A stretch of 64,000 nt of DNA from Azospirillum sp. 412522 (GTDB taxonomy: Bacteria; Pseudomonadota; Alphaproteobacteria; Azospirillales; Azospirillaceae), in assembly GCF_019805165.1 (NCBI RefSeq), contig NZ_RWIJ01000004.1, positions 159,819 through 223,818 of the forward strand, written 5' to 3'. Positions 27,746 through 36,673 of this stretch are shown here, in pieces. A program made the position numbers and the translations under genes. Positions within the stretch are counted from its first letter, which is position 1, and each line of letters opens with the position of its first letter. The notes below the pieces were generated by a model. It was not told the DNA's origin. It saw nothing but the letters and a program-made list of their open reading frames with translations, and did not search any database.

Positions 27746-28951
27746 ATGTCCGCACGGGAGATGTCCGCAGAGGGGCCGGTGAAGACTGCCGCTGCCCCTG
27801 CCGCCGGTGACGGCCTGCCGCGCGCCGTCACCCATGCCGGGCGTCCGGACGATGCCGTCCGCGAACTGCGCGCCGGTCTGGGCGAGGGCGCGCTGGAACT
27901 GGTGGTCGTCTTCTGCGCCCCCAGCTACGACCGCCACGTCCTGGCCGACGCCCTGACACGGGAGTTCGGGACGGTGCCGGTCATCGGCTGCACCACGGCG
28001 GGGGAGATCGGCCCGGGCGGCTACACCACCAACGCCCTGGTGGCGGTGGGCTTCCCGACCGAGGGTTTCTGCATCGTCACCGCGCTGGTCGACCATGTCG
28101 ACCGTTTCGAGATCGCCGACAGCACCGCCATTGCGCGCTCCCTTCTGTCGCGCCGTGACCGTGCGATGGGAACCCGCCCGGTGCCGCTGGGCGAGGAGGC
28201 CCGCAGTTTCGCCATGCTGCTGATCGACGGCCTGTCGATGAGCGAGGAGACGGTTGTCAGCGCGCTGCACAACGCCCTGATCGACATCCCGCTGTTCGGC
28301 GCCTCGGCCGGCGACGACCTGCATTTCGAGCGCACCTTCGTCCTGCATGAGGGCGCCTTCCACCCCAATGCCGCGGTGGTGGCGCTGTTCACCACGACGC
28401 GGCCCTTCACCGTCTTCCGCACCCAGCATTTCGTCAGTTCCGACCGCAAGATGGTGGTCACCGGCGCCGATCCGCAGCACCGGATCGTCCATGAGATCAA
28501 TGCCGAGCCGGCGGGCCGCGAATATGCCCGGCTGGTCGGGCTGGAGGGCGAGCCGCTGACCCCGATGATCTTCGCCTCCCACCCGGTCGTGGTGCGGGTC
28601 GGCGGCCAGTACCATGTCCGCTCGATCCAGAAGGTGAACGACGACGAGAGCCTGACCTTCTTCTGCGCCATCGACGAGGGCATCGTCCTGACGGTGGCGG
28701 AGGGGGTGGATCCGGTCGCCAACTTCGACGGGCTGATCGCCGGGATCGAAGCCGAGGTCGGCGCCCCCGACCTGATCCTCGGCTGCGACTGCATCCTGCG
28801 CCGGCTGGAGATGGAACAGCGGCAACTGAACGCGGTGATGTCGGAACGGTTGGCGCGTCACCGGGTTGTCGGATTCTGTGCCTACGGCGAACAGGTGAAC
28901 GGCATGCACGTCAACCAGACCTTCACGGGCGTCGCCATCGGAGGGCGCTAA
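27746..28951 (+). CDS. nosP: FIST-domain nitric oxide sensor NosP
   Basis: NosP proteins bind haem, sense nitric oxide and control the partner kinase NahK. The protein (401 residues from this start) has a FIST N domain (about 30-230; VVVFCAPSYDR, VIGCTTAGEIGPGGY, LIDGLSMSEETVVSAL, FGASAGDDLHFE) and a FIST C domain (240-400; ILGCDCILRRLEME and FCAYGEQVNGMHVNQTF). The call rests on FIST architecture plus linkage: its stop is three bases before a NahK/ErcS-type kinase, the arrangement known from Pseudomonas PA1975-PA1976. An ATG at 27641 would add 35 residues with non-conserved composition. Confidence 0.82.
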   Translation: MSAREMSAEGPVKTAAAPAAGDGLPRAVTHAGRPDDAVRELRAGLGEGALELVVVFCAPSYDRHVLADALTREFGTVPVIGCTTAGEIGPGGYTTNALVAVGFPTEGFCIVTALVDHVDRFEIADSTAIARSLLSRRDRAMGTRPVPLGEEARSFAMLLIDGLSMSEETVVSALHNALIDIPLFGASAGDDLHFERTFVLHEGAFHPNAAVVALFTTTRPFTVFRTQHFVSSDRKMVVTGADPQHRIVHEINAEPAGREYARLVGLEGEPLTPMIFASHPVVVRVGGQYHVRSIQKVNDDESLTFFCAIDEGIVLTVAEGVDPVANFDGLIAGIEAEVGAPDLILGCDCILRRLEMEQRQLNAVMSERLARHRVVGFCAYGEQVNGMHVNQTFTGVAIGGR

Positions 28952-28954
28952 GCC

Positions 28955-30796
28955 ATGGCCGGCATCACCACCCGCGGCCGGACCGCCGGGACGCTCGATC
29001 CCGCCGACCGCATCGCCGATCTGGAGCGCGAGAACGCCAAGCTCCAGCGCATCAACAAGGTGCTGATGGACCGTGTCGAGCGGTCCATGGACTTCCAGGG
29101 CGGCGCCTTCTCGCTGTTCCAGACCGCCATCGTGCTGGAGCAGAAGATCCGCGAGCGCACGCTGGAGCTGGAACGCGCCCTGCACAAGCTGGAGGACAGC
29201 AACCGCGACCTCGCCCGCGCCAAGGAGCTGGCGGACACCATGCGCACCCGCCTGTTCGAGGCGATCGAGTCGGTGAACGAGGGCTTCGCCCTGTTCGACT
29301 CGTCCGACCGGCTGGTGTTGTGCAACCGCAAATACCTATCCTACTGGCCGACGGTGGCCGGGCGCATCCAGGCCGGCATCCGCTTCAACGATCTGGTGGC
29401 GATGGTCGCCGCCGCCGGGGCGGTCAGCGAGCCGCCGCCCGATGTCTGGCTGCGCGAGCGGATGGAGCACCGCCACGACCTGAAGGGCGTCTTCCTGAAC
29501 CGGCTGTCCGACGGCCGCTGGATCCAGGTGAACGAGCGGCGGACCCGCGACGGCGGCATCGTCGGCGTCTACACCGACATCACCGTCATCAAGCATGAGG
29601 AGGAGCGGCGGCGCGAATCCGAACAGGCGGAGAAATCCGCGCTGATGATGCTGAACGACCAGCTTCAGCAGGCCAAGTCCCAGGCCGATCAGGCCAACCT
29701 GTCCAAGACCCGCTTCATCGCCGCCGCCAGCCACGACCTGCTGCAACCGTTGAACGCCGCCCGCCTGTTCGTCTCGGCGCTGGCCGACCTGGAACAGCCG
29801 GACGCCAATGCGGAATTGGTGGAGAACATCGACGTGGCGCTGGCGTCGGTGGAGGATCTGCTGTCGGCGCTGCTCGACATCTCAAAGCTGGATGCCGGGG
29901 CGGTGACGCCGGAGCTGACCGATTTCCCGCTGCGCGGCATCCTGGCGCCGCTCGCCACCGAATATGCCGCCGTGGCGGCGGAGCGGGGCATCGACCTGAA
30001 GGTGGTGGGCTCCGGCGCGGTGGTGCGCAGCGACATGCGGCTCTTGCGCCGGATCGTGCAGAATTTCCTGTCCAACGCGCTGCGTTATGTCCAGGGGGGC
30101 CGGGTGGTGGTGGGTTGCCGCCGGGCCGGCGATGGCAGCATCCGCATCGAGGTGTGGGACAACGGTCCCGGCATCCCGCGCGACAAGATCGCCGAGATCT
30201 TCCAGGAATTCCGCCGGCTCGACACCCCGGTCACCAAGGGGCGCGACCGCGGCATGGGGCTGGGGCTCGCCATCGTCGACCGCGTCGCCCGCATGCTGGA
30301 GCACCCGATCACCGTGCGGTCCGAGCCGGGCAGGGGGTCCGTCTTCGCCGTCACCGTCCCGCGCGGGACGGAGCGCCGCGCCGTGCGCCCGGCCAGCATC
30401 GCCGCCCGGCCGATGACCAACCGGCTGGCCGGCACCTCGGTGCTGGTGCTGGACAACGAGCCGGCGGTGGTGGCGGGGATGGAGGCACTGCTGCGCGGCT
30501 GGGCCTGCGACGTGGTGTCGGCCAACAATGGCGACGAGGCGCTGGCCCTGCTGTCCGGCATGCCGCAGCCGCCGGATCTGCTGATCGCCGACTATCATCT
30601 CGACGACGGGGCGCTGGGTGTCAACGAGGTGGCACGGCTGCGCGCCGCCTGCGGCCGCATCCTGCCCGCGGTGATTGTCACCGCCAACCGCACGCCGGAA
30701 CTGGCGGACGAGGCGAAGGCGGCGGGATGTCTGGTGCTGAACAAGCCGGTGAAGCCGGCCCAACTGCGCGCGGTGATGTCGGGGCTGGTGGGGTAG
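28955..30796 (+). CDS. nahK: NahK/ErcS-type hybrid sensor histidine kinase
   Basis: A soluble hybrid kinase of 613 residues. An N-terminal coiled coil (about 20-95) leads to a PAS domain (105-210; VNEGFALFDSSDRLVLCN), a second coiled coil, a HisKA domain with phospho-acceptor His in AAASHDLLQPLNAARLF (about 265), an HATPase (about 360-475; NALRYV, DNGPGIP, GMGLGLAI) and a C-terminal receiver (490-610; phospho-acceptor Asp in LLIADYHLDDG). There are no membrane segments, so it senses through a partner, here the adjacent NosP. In Pseudomonas the pair links nitric oxide to biofilm control, and ErcS' to ethanol oxidation. The pairing with NosP is seen; the downstream pathway here is inferred. Confidence 0.88.
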   Translation: MAGITTRGRTAGTLDPADRIADLERENAKLQRINKVLMDRVERSMDFQGGAFSLFQTAIVLEQKIRERTLELERALHKLEDSNRDLARAKELADTMRTRLFEAIESVNEGFALFDSSDRLVLCNRKYLSYWPTVAGRIQAGIRFNDLVAMVAAAGAVSEPPPDVWLRERMEHRHDLKGVFLNRLSDGRWIQVNERRTRDGGIVGVYTDITVIKHEEERRRESEQAEKSALMMLNDQLQQAKSQADQANLSKTRFIAAASHDLLQPLNAARLFVSALADLEQPDANAELVENIDVALASVEDLLSALLDISKLDAGAVTPELTDFPLRGILAPLATEYAAVAAERGIDLKVVGSGAVVRSDMRLLRRIVQNFLSNALRYVQGGRVVVGCRRAGDGSIRIEVWDNGPGIPRDKIAEIFQEFRRLDTPVTKGRDRGMGLGLAIVDRVARMLEHPITVRSEPGRGSVFAVTVPRGTERRAVRPASIAARPMTNRLAGTSVLVLDNEPAVVAGMEALLRGWACDVVSANNGDEALALLSGMPQPPDLLIADYHLDDGALGVNEVARLRAACGRILPAVIVTANRTPELADEAKAAGCLVLNKPVKPAQLRAVMSGLVG

Positions 30797-30864
30797 GGGC
30801 GGGTGGCGAGGAGAGCCTGATGATTTACCGGTAACGCCTTACCGGTTCGGCTGTTGTCGGTTTC

Positions 30865-31584
30865 ATGACCGATCCCGCTGCGTTGCGCGACAAGGCGCTC
30901 GAGATTCACCGGCTGCTGTGCACCGTCTACGGTTGCCCGGTCGCCTATTTCCATAGCCTCGACCCGCTGAGCGAGCTGGTGTCGTCGCTGCTGTCGCACC
31001 GCACCCGCAATGCGGCCTCCGGCGCAGCCTTCAAGGCGCTGCGGCGGCGCTGGCCAGACTGGGAATCGGTGCGCGACGCGCCGGTTGCCGAAGTGGAGGC
31101 GACCATCGCCGGCGTCACCTGGCCGGAGCAGAAGGCGCCGCGCATCCAGGCCATCCTGCGCCGGATCACCGAGCGGGTGGGCAGCCTGTCGCTCGACCGG
31201 CTGTCCGGCATGACGGTGCCCGACGCCCGTGCGTGGCTGGAGGAACTGCCGGGGGTAGGGCCGAAGACCAGCGCGGCGGTGCTCAGCTTCTCCACCTTGC
31301 GGCAAGCGGCGTTGCCGGTGGACAGCCACCACCACCGCGTCGCCGTGCGCACCGGCCTGATCCCCGCCAGCCTCGCCGTCGGGCCCTCCCACGCCGTGCT
31401 GTCGGCGCAGTTGCCGGCGGATTGGGATGCCCAGCAGGTCTACGACAACCACGAGGTCATGATGTTGCACGGCCAGCGCTGCTGTTACTATCAGGCGCCC
31501 GCCTGCGACCGCTGCGTGCTGCTGCGGCTCTGCCCGACGGGACAGGCCCTGCACCCACCCGAGGAGGAGCGGGAAAGGGCGTGA
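30865..31584 (+). CDS. Endonuclease III-like DNA glycosylase
   Basis: A helix-hairpin-helix base-excision repair protein of 239 residues. The HhH motif LPGVGPKTSAAVLS includes the catalytic Lys, and the later Asp in PVDSHHHRV matches the endonuclease III catalytic Asp. The C-terminal [4Fe-4S] motif is C-x6-C-x2-C-x5-C (beginning CCYYQAPAC). It diverges from canonical Nth in the loop (SHHHRVAVRTGLI), suggesting the Nth-like branch rather than the main Nth; the substrate is uncertain. It is preceded by a short gap after nahK and may be separately expressed. Confidence 0.85.
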   Translation: MTDPAALRDKALEIHRLLCTVYGCPVAYFHSLDPLSELVSSLLSHRTRNAASGAAFKALRRRWPDWESVRDAPVAEVEATIAGVTWPEQKAPRIQAILRRITERVGSLSLDRLSGMTVPDARAWLEELPGVGPKTSAAVLSFSTLRQAALPVDSHHHRVAVRTGLIPASLAVGPSHAVLSAQLPADWDAQQVYDNHEVMMLHGQRCCYYQAPACDRCVLLRLCPTGQALHPPEEERERA

Positions 31585-31715
31585 AGCCATCCGTTTTGTG
31601 CATTGCAACACGCAGCCATTCCCAGAACGCAGGGCCGTTCGTCGGATGTAGAGCGCATATAAGATCGTGAGGGCGACGAAGACGCCGCTCCGATCTTCTT
31701 AAGACGAGGCCTGAG

Positions 31716-31901
31716 GTGATTCACAAGATTTTGGACGCGATCGATGCCGTCGTCGCGGAAAAACGGCAAAACGGCCAGCTCGAAGACTGGATCAAGAGCG
31801 GAGCTGCATGCCGTTTCTGCGAGAAGATTTCGTCCGAACGCAAGCACTACTATCCCGCCCTGCTTCTCTATTTGGAGCATAGTGGCGAGCAGCACGTCTG
31901 A
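31716..31901 (+). CDS. Small hypothetical protein with a CxxC motif
   Basis: A 61-residue protein from a GTG start: a helix (HKILDAIDAVVAEKRQNGQLEDWIKSG), a CRFC motif that could bind metal, and a Tyr/Leu-rich tail. No family is recognised. It lies between the glycosylase and a strong terminator. A purine stretch (CCTGAG) upstream gives only a modest ribosome binding site. Composition is less GC-rich than its neighbours, which slightly weakens or marks the call. Confidence 0.45.
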   Translation: MIHKILDAIDAVVAEKRQNGQLEDWIKSGAACRFCEKISSERKHYYPALLLYLEHSGEQHV

Positions 31902-31921
31902 CAGCATACGGGTAACGGGAA

Positions 31922-31953
31922 CGGGCCGCGGTACTCCGCGGCCCGCCCGTTTT
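31922..31953. terminator. Bidirectional terminator
   Basis: CGGGCCGCGG and CCGCGGCCCG pair perfectly around TACT and are followed by CCCGTTTT. It sits between the convergent small gene and the CoA-transferase gene. Confidence 0.88.
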
Positions 31954-31962
31954 CGAGGGAAC

Positions 31963-33471
31963 CTATTCGGCCGCCCGCGCCGCCGGCATCATGCTGCCGG
32001 TCTGCTGGAAACGGGTGTGCCAGGCGAAGGCCTCTTCCAGCAGGTGAGGGGTATGGCCGCCGCGCTGCAAGGCCCGGCGGTGGTAGTCGGCCGCCAGTTC
32101 ACGATAGCTGGGATGGACGCAGTTGCGGATGATGGTCTCCGCCCGTTCGCGCGGCGCCAACCCGCGCAGGTCGGCCAGCCCGACCTCCGTCACCAGCACA
32201 TCGACGTCATGCTCGTTGTGGTCGACATGGGTGACCATCGGCACGACGCTGGAGATGGAGCCGCCCTTGGCCAGCGACTTGGTGACGAAGATGGCGAGGT
32301 GGCCGTTGCGGGCGAAATCGCCGGAACCGCCGATGCCGTTCATCATCTGCGTGCCGTTGACATGGGTGGAGTTGACGTTGCCGTAGATGTCGCATTCCAG
32401 CGCCGTGTTGATGCCGATGACGCCCAGGCGGCGGATCACCTCCGGATGGTTGGAGATCTCCTGCGGCCGCAGCAGCAGCCGGCCCTTGTAGGAGCCGATC
32501 TTCGGCAGCACCTCGGCATATTTCCCGGCGCTGAGCGTGATCGAGGACCCCGACGCGAAATTCAGCTTGCCGGCGTCGAACAGCTCGAAGGTGCTGTCCT
32601 GCAACACCTCGCTGTACATGGTCAGGTCGTGGAACGGCCCGTCGATCAGCCCGTGCAGCACCGCGTTGGCGATGGTGCCGATGCCCGCCTGGAGCGGCGC
32701 CAGCGAACGGCCGAGCCGGCCCTGCTTGACTTCGCGGCCGAGGAACTCGATCAGATGGCCGGCGATTGCCCTGGTCTCGTCATCCGGTGGCAGGATGCTG
32801 GCGGAGCTGTCCTGCTTGCGCGTCACCACGATGGCGGCGATCTTCGACGGGTCGATCGGGATATAGGGCAGGCCGGCGCGGCTTTCCGCCGTCACCACCG
32901 GGATCGGCTCGCGGAAGGGGCGGCGCGTCGGGATGTAGACGTCGTGCATCCCCTCCAGATCCAGCGGTTGGGTCAGGTTCAGCTCGATGATGACCTTCTC
33001 GGCCAGGATGGCGAAGGTCGCCGAATTGCCGATGGAGGTGGTCGGCACGATGCCGCCGGTATCGGTGATGGCGCAGGCCTCGATCACCGCGACGTCGACC
33101 GGCCCCATCTGGCGCGAGCGCAGCAGTTCCACCGTCTCCGACAGATGCTGGTCGACGAACATCACCTCGCCGCGGTTGATCGCCTTGCGCAGCACCGGGT
33201 CGGCCTGGAAGGGCAGGCGGCGCGACAGCACCCCCGCCTCGGTCAGGATCCTGTCCACATCGTTGCCCAGCGAGGCGCCGGTCATCAGCGTGATCTTCAG
33301 CTTCTCCGAAGCGGCGCGCCCGGCCAGCGCCAGCGGCACCGCCTTGGCGTCGCCGGCTCGGGTGAAGCCGCTCATGCCGACGGTCATGCCGTCCTTGATG
33401 AGGAAGGCGGCCTCTTCCGCCGGCACCACCTTGCCCCACAAGGATTTCAGGCGGATACGATCTCGGTACAT
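31963..33471 (-). CDS. Acetyl-CoA hydrolase/transferase (AarC/ScpC-like CoA-transferase)
   Basis: A class I CoA-transferase of 502 residues, in the family of succinyl-CoA:acetate CoA-transferase (AarC, ScpC) and acetyl-CoA hydrolase. The catalytic Glu lies in NTALECDIYGNVNSTH, and glycine-rich GGSGDF and the N-terminal SGFTRAGDAKAVP loop shape the CoA site. The length is typical. It likely exchanges CoA between acetate and succinate, useful for acetate produced by the aldehyde dehydrogenase upstream. The exact acyl partner cannot be read from sequence. The ATG at 33471 is followed at once by family sequence. Confidence 0.9.
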   Translation of the reverse strand: MYRDRIRLKSLWGKVVPAEEAAFLIKDGMTVGMSGFTRAGDAKAVPLALAGRAASEKLKITLMTGASLGNDVDRILTEAGVLSRRLPFQADPVLRKAINRGEVMFVDQHLSETVELLRSRQMGPVDVAVIEACAITDTGGIVPTTSIGNSATFAILAEKVIIELNLTQPLDLEGMHDVYIPTRRPFREPIPVVTAESRAGLPYIPIDPSKIAAIVVTRKQDSSASILPPDDETRAIAGHLIEFLGREVKQGRLGRSLAPLQAGIGTIANAVLHGLIDGPFHDLTMYSEVLQDSTFELFDAGKLNFASGSSITLSAGKYAEVLPKIGSYKGRLLLRPQEISNHPEVIRRLGVIGINTALECDIYGNVNSTHVNGTQMMNGIGGSGDFARNGHLAIFVTKSLAKGGSISSVVPMVTHVDHNEHDVDVLVTEVGLADLRGLAPRERAETIIRNCVHPSYRELAADYHRRALQRGGHTPHLLEEAFAWHTRFQQTGSMMPAARAAE

Positions 33472-33808
33472 TGGGCGTTCCTTTTATGAAGGCTTTTTTG
33501 CGAATGGTGAACGATCCGTTCCCATGCGGTCGTATTTCTTTTTTGAAAATACTCATAGGGATGATCTGGCTGCTCCCGCAACCGTTTGTCAGGAATATCA
33601 GATGGGGATTAAGTGAATGGGTGGGCGAATATCGCCAGATCTGTTCGGAATGTGGCTGGTGAATTTGCTTTTCCACTATCTTTATTTTCCGGAACTCAGT
33701 TTCGGATGTTGGTATTTGGCAAGGATCGCCCGGCAACGGGATGGTTGCCGGCGGAACGGTCAAGGGCGTACCATCGGTCCCTCCAAGCGATCTCAGGAGT
33801 CCGCCGGC
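33472..33808. other. AT-richer intergenic region between divergent genes
   Basis: This 337-bp gap is markedly richer in A and T than its surroundings (for example TTTCTTTTTTGAAAATACT near 33535 and CTTTATTTTCC near 33679). It should contain the promoters of the CoA-transferase (leftward) and AraC-type (rightward) genes. Short open frames in it have no ribosome binding sites or family resemblance, and I see no gene. Confidence 0.6.
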
Positions 33809-34549
33809 GTGGCGTCCCCGCATCGTCCGACCGTCAGCACCCGCAGTTACGACGGGCATGAACGGCGGCACGCGCATGACCATCACCAGATCGTGCTGCC
33901 GATCGCCGGCACCCTCGACATGGAGGTCGGCGGCGCCTGCGGCCGGGTGGGCGAGGGGCGTGGGGTCCTGGTGGCCGACGGCGTGCCGCACAGCTTCCGC
34001 AGCGGCGGTGTCAACCGCTTCGTCGTGCTGGATGTGCCGGCCGCCGGGGTGGTGCCGGAGGCGGCGGTCCGCGCCTGCGGCGCCTTTTTCGCCATCGACG
34101 GAGCGCTCGATGGGCTGGTTCGCTATCTTGGGGCGGAGGCGGCCGACCGGCCGCTCGACCCGGTGCTGGCCCATCATTCGGCGGGGCTGCTGCTGCGCGC
34201 CCTGGAGGCGCGCCAACCGCCGCCGCCCGTACCGGGCGACCCCATCGACCGCGCCCTGGCTCTGATGGCGGAGCGCTGCGGCGAAGCGCTGACGGTGGCG
34301 GAACTGGCCGAGGTGGCCGGCCTGGCTCCCAGCCGCTTCCATGAACGCTTCCGCGCCCGCACCGGCAGCACCCCGGCCCGCCTGCTGGCCGAACTGCGGC
34401 TGGATCGGGCGGAAGCGTTGCTGCGGGATGGCCGCCTGCCGCTGGCGGAGGTGGCGCTGGCGGTCGGCTTCTCCGACCAGAGCGCCCTGAGCCGCAGCCT
34501 GCGGCGGCGGCGCGGCACCACGCCGGGAGCGCTGCGAAGGTCTAGATAG
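33809..34549 (+). CDS. AraC-family transcriptional regulator
   Basis: A 246-residue regulator. The N-terminal cupin-like sensor (about 1-110) has HERRHAHDHHQIVLPIAG, where several His could bind metal or ligand. The C-terminal AraC DNA-binding domain (about 150-246) has two helix-turn-helix units (LTVAELAEVAGLAPSRFHERF and LPLAEVALAVGFSDQSALSR). The GTG at 33809 with an AGGAG site ten bases before it is chosen; the longer open frame upstream is AT-rich non-coding sequence. The 3' end overlaps the convergent hydrolase gene by eight bases. Confidence 0.85.
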   Translation: MASPHRPTVSTRSYDGHERRHAHDHHQIVLPIAGTLDMEVGGACGRVGEGRGVLVADGVPHSFRSGGVNRFVVLDVPAAGVVPEAAVRACGAFFAIDGALDGLVRYLGAEAADRPLDPVLAHHSAGLLLRALEARQPPPPVPGDPIDRALALMAERCGEALTVAELAEVAGLAPSRFHERFRARTGSTPARLLAELRLDRAEALLRDGRLPLAEVALAVGFSDQSALSRSLRRRRGTTPGALRRSR

Positions 34550-35228
34550 CGCGGGCAGCCTCGACGATCACCGCCGCCACCGCATCCGGGCGCGACAGGT
34601 GGGGAGCGTGGCCGCTTTCGACCTCCGTGGTCCGGGCGCCGATGCGCGATGCGGTGGCGCGCAGGAAGTCCGGCGGCAGCATGCGATCCTGGGTGGCGAC
34701 GACATACCAGGCGGGCTTCGTCTTCCAGGCGGCTGCGCTGACCCTGGTGGCGAAGCAGGCTGCCGCCACCGGCCCCTGGGTGGCGGCCAGCAGGACGGCA
34801 TCCTCCGCCGACAGATCCTGGGCGAAGTTGCGGGCCATGCCCTCCGGTGTCAGGGTCAGGAAGCGGCCCTTGTCGACCGATACCCCCGACAGGCCGGCCG
34901 ACGGTGGGAAAGGCTTCAGCGTGTCGTTCGGCGACTGCCCGGCATCGGGGGCGAAGGCGGCGATGTAGACGAGCGACTTGACCCGCTCCTGCTCGCCGAT
35001 CTGGGTGATGACGGCTCCACCCCAGGAATGGCCGACCAGCACCACCGGTCCCTTGCTGCGGTCGATGGCGCGCTGGACATGGGCGACGTCATCGTCGAGC
35101 GAGACCAACGGGTTCTGCACCGCGACCGCCGCAAATCCCTCCGCCTGCAGGCGGGGGATCACCCGGCCCCAGGACGAGCCGTCGGCGAAGGCGCCATGGA
35201 CGAGGATGATGGTCGGGGTGGAACTCAT
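34542..35228 (-). CDS. Alpha/beta hydrolase
   Basis: A 228-residue alpha/beta hydrolase with the oxyanion motif VHGAFADGSSWG, the nucleophile elbow GHSWGG (Ser near residue 73) and the catalytic His in SGHAPHLSRPD. It resembles small esterases of the salicylate/plant hydroxynitrile lyase-like branch common in soil bacteria; the substrate is unknown. No signal peptide is present, so it is cytoplasmic. It is convergent with, and overlaps, the AraC-type regulator by eight bases, which may produce mutual antisense transcription. Confidence 0.88.
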   Translation of the reverse strand: MSSTPTIILVHGAFADGSSWGRVIPRLQAEGFAAVAVQNPLVSLDDDVAHVQRAIDRSKGPVVLVGHSWGGAVITQIGEQERVKSLVYIAAFAPDAGQSPNDTLKPFPPSAGLSGVSVDKGRFLTLTPEGMARNFAQDLSAEDAVLLAATQGPVAAACFATRVSAAAWKTKPAWYVVATQDRMLPPDFLRATASRIGARTTEVESGHAPHLSRPDAVAAVIVEAARAI

Positions 35229-35336
35229 GGAAGCGGCTCCCGCTGACGGTCGGATGAAGCAGTGAGAGCATGGCTGCGATCGGGCGGTCCAGCCGGAGCC
35301 GGGCGATTTTTCTCGATGCGGAAAAGGACTTGGCCC

Positions 35337-35954
35337 CTATTCCGCCGGCTGCCGGTTCGCCCGCCGGCCGAAAGTGGCGACGCGGTAGACGTACCAGAGG
35401 GCCATGCCGGCGACGACGATGTTGGAGACCGGGTTCACCCAGCCGGCTATCTGCTGGTACCGGTCCTCCAGCAGATAGCCGGCGGTGGCGAGGAAGCTCG
35501 TCCAGATCGCGGTGCCGACGGTGGTGTAGAGCAGGAAGGGGACCAGCGCCATGTTCGATACCCCGGCGGGGATGGAGATCAGGGTGCGCACCGCCGGGAT
35601 CATCCTGCCGATCAGCACCGCCCGTCCGCCACGCTCACGGAAATGGGCGGCGGCCTCCTCCACCTCCTCCGGCGCGATGGTCAGCCATCGGCCATGGCGG
35701 GCGGCCCATTGCTTCAGCCGGCGGCTCCCGACCCAGCGGCCGATCAGATACCAGAACAGCGCACCCAGCACGGCCCCCGCCGTGCCCGAAACGATGATCA
35801 TCGGCAGGCCGAGGTCGCCACGCGCGGCGGTGAAACCGGCCAGCGGCAGGATCAGTTCCGACGGGATGGGTGGAAACAGGTTCTCCGCGAACATCAGCAG
35901 AGCCACGCCGAGATAGCCGGTCTGCTCCACCATGCCGACGATCCAATCGAACAC
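35337..35954 (-). CDS. DedA-family membrane protein
   Basis: A polytopic inner-membrane protein (205 residues from this start) of the DedA/SNARE-associated family, implicated in lipid carrier recycling and envelope homeostasis. Family motifs are ENLFPPIPSELILPLAGF and the amphipathic re-entrant segment GRMIPAVRTLISIPAG, with about four or five hydrophobic helices. Two GTG codons (35960 and 35954) can start it; the second has the better spacing from AGGAGG. The much longer open frame upstream is antisense to the Lrp gene. The specific substrate cannot be told. Confidence 0.88.
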   Translation of the reverse strand: MFDWIVGMVEQTGYLGVALLMFAENLFPPIPSELILPLAGFTAARGDLGLPMIIVSGTAGAVLGALFWYLIGRWVGSRRLKQWAARHGRWLTIAPEEVEEAAAHFRERGGRAVLIGRMIPAVRTLISIPAGVSNMALVPFLLYTTVGTAIWTSFLATAGYLLEDRYQQIAGWVNPVSNIVVAGMALWYVYRVATFGRRANRQPAE

Positions 35955-36107
35955 GTCCACCCTCCTCCTGCCTGCCAATCCGCCGCCCATCGCCGGAGCA
36001 ACAGCGGGAAAGGGGGATTGGTTGCACGGAAGGCCTCGCACCGGCCGCCGGCCCTGCTTATGTTTGCAGGTGTAACGATTGAATGGACGGAGGAGGGAAG
36101 GGCGCAA

Positions 36108-36587
36108 ATGGCGGCGATCAAGCTCGACCGGCATGAGAAGGGCATCCTGGCGGCCCTGCAGGAGAATGCCCGCCTGACCATGCAGGAGTTGGGCGACACC
36201 GTCGGCCTGTCGGCCTCCCCCTGCTGGCGCCGGGTGCGGTCGATGGAGGACATCGGCGTCATCCGCCGCTACACCGTGCAGCTCGACCCGCGCAAGGTTG
36301 GGCTCGGCGAATGCGTCTTCGCCCATGTCACGCTGGAACGCCACAAGGAGAACGCGGTCGACCAGTTCGAGACCGCCATCGCCGGCATGCCGGAAGTGCT
36401 GGAATGCTTCGCCGTCACCGGCGATGCCGACTATCTGCTGCGCATCGTCGTGCCGACGACGGAGGATTACGGCCGCTTCCTCAGCGAACGCATCTTCTCC
36501 ATCCCCGCGGTGTCGCACGTCAAATCGAGCGTCACCCTGAAGGAGGTCAAGTTCGAGACCCGGTTGCCGCTCGACCATCTGGAGTGA
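36108..36587 (+). CDS. Lrp/AsnC-family transcriptional regulator
   Basis: A 159-residue leucine-responsive-type regulator: an N-terminal helix-turn-helix (about 8-65; LDRHEKGILAALQENARLTMQELGDTVGLSASPCWRRV split by short turns) and a C-terminal RAM domain (70-150; VFAHVTLERH, GMPEVLECFAVTGDADYLLRIV). The ATG at 36108 follows a GGAGGAGGGA site. No adjacent amino-acid gene shows its target; it is divergent from the DedA gene. Confidence 0.9.
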   Translation: MAAIKLDRHEKGILAALQENARLTMQELGDTVGLSASPCWRRVRSMEDIGVIRRYTVQLDPRKVGLGECVFAHVTLERHKENAVDQFETAIAGMPEVLECFAVTGDADYLLRIVVPTTEDYGRFLSERIFSIPAVSHVKSSVTLKEVKFETRLPLDHLE

Positions 36588-36618
36588 GCGGGAACTGGCG
36601 CCGGAATATGCCCATGAA

Positions 36619-36649
36619 AAAGCCCCCGCTCCATCGGAGCGGGGGCTTT
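36619..36649. terminator. Bidirectional terminator
   Basis: AAAGCCCCCGCTCC and GGAGCGGGGGCTTT pair perfectly with an ATC loop. It is shared by the convergent Lrp gene and the double cold-shock gene. Confidence 0.92.
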
Positions 36650-36673
36650 CTCACATCACGACGACCGATGAGA

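Noticed and set aside
33471..33662. Short plus-strand open frame of 63 codons in the AT-rich gap
   Set aside because: No ribosome binding site and no protein-like pattern; the region is better explained as a divergent promoter.
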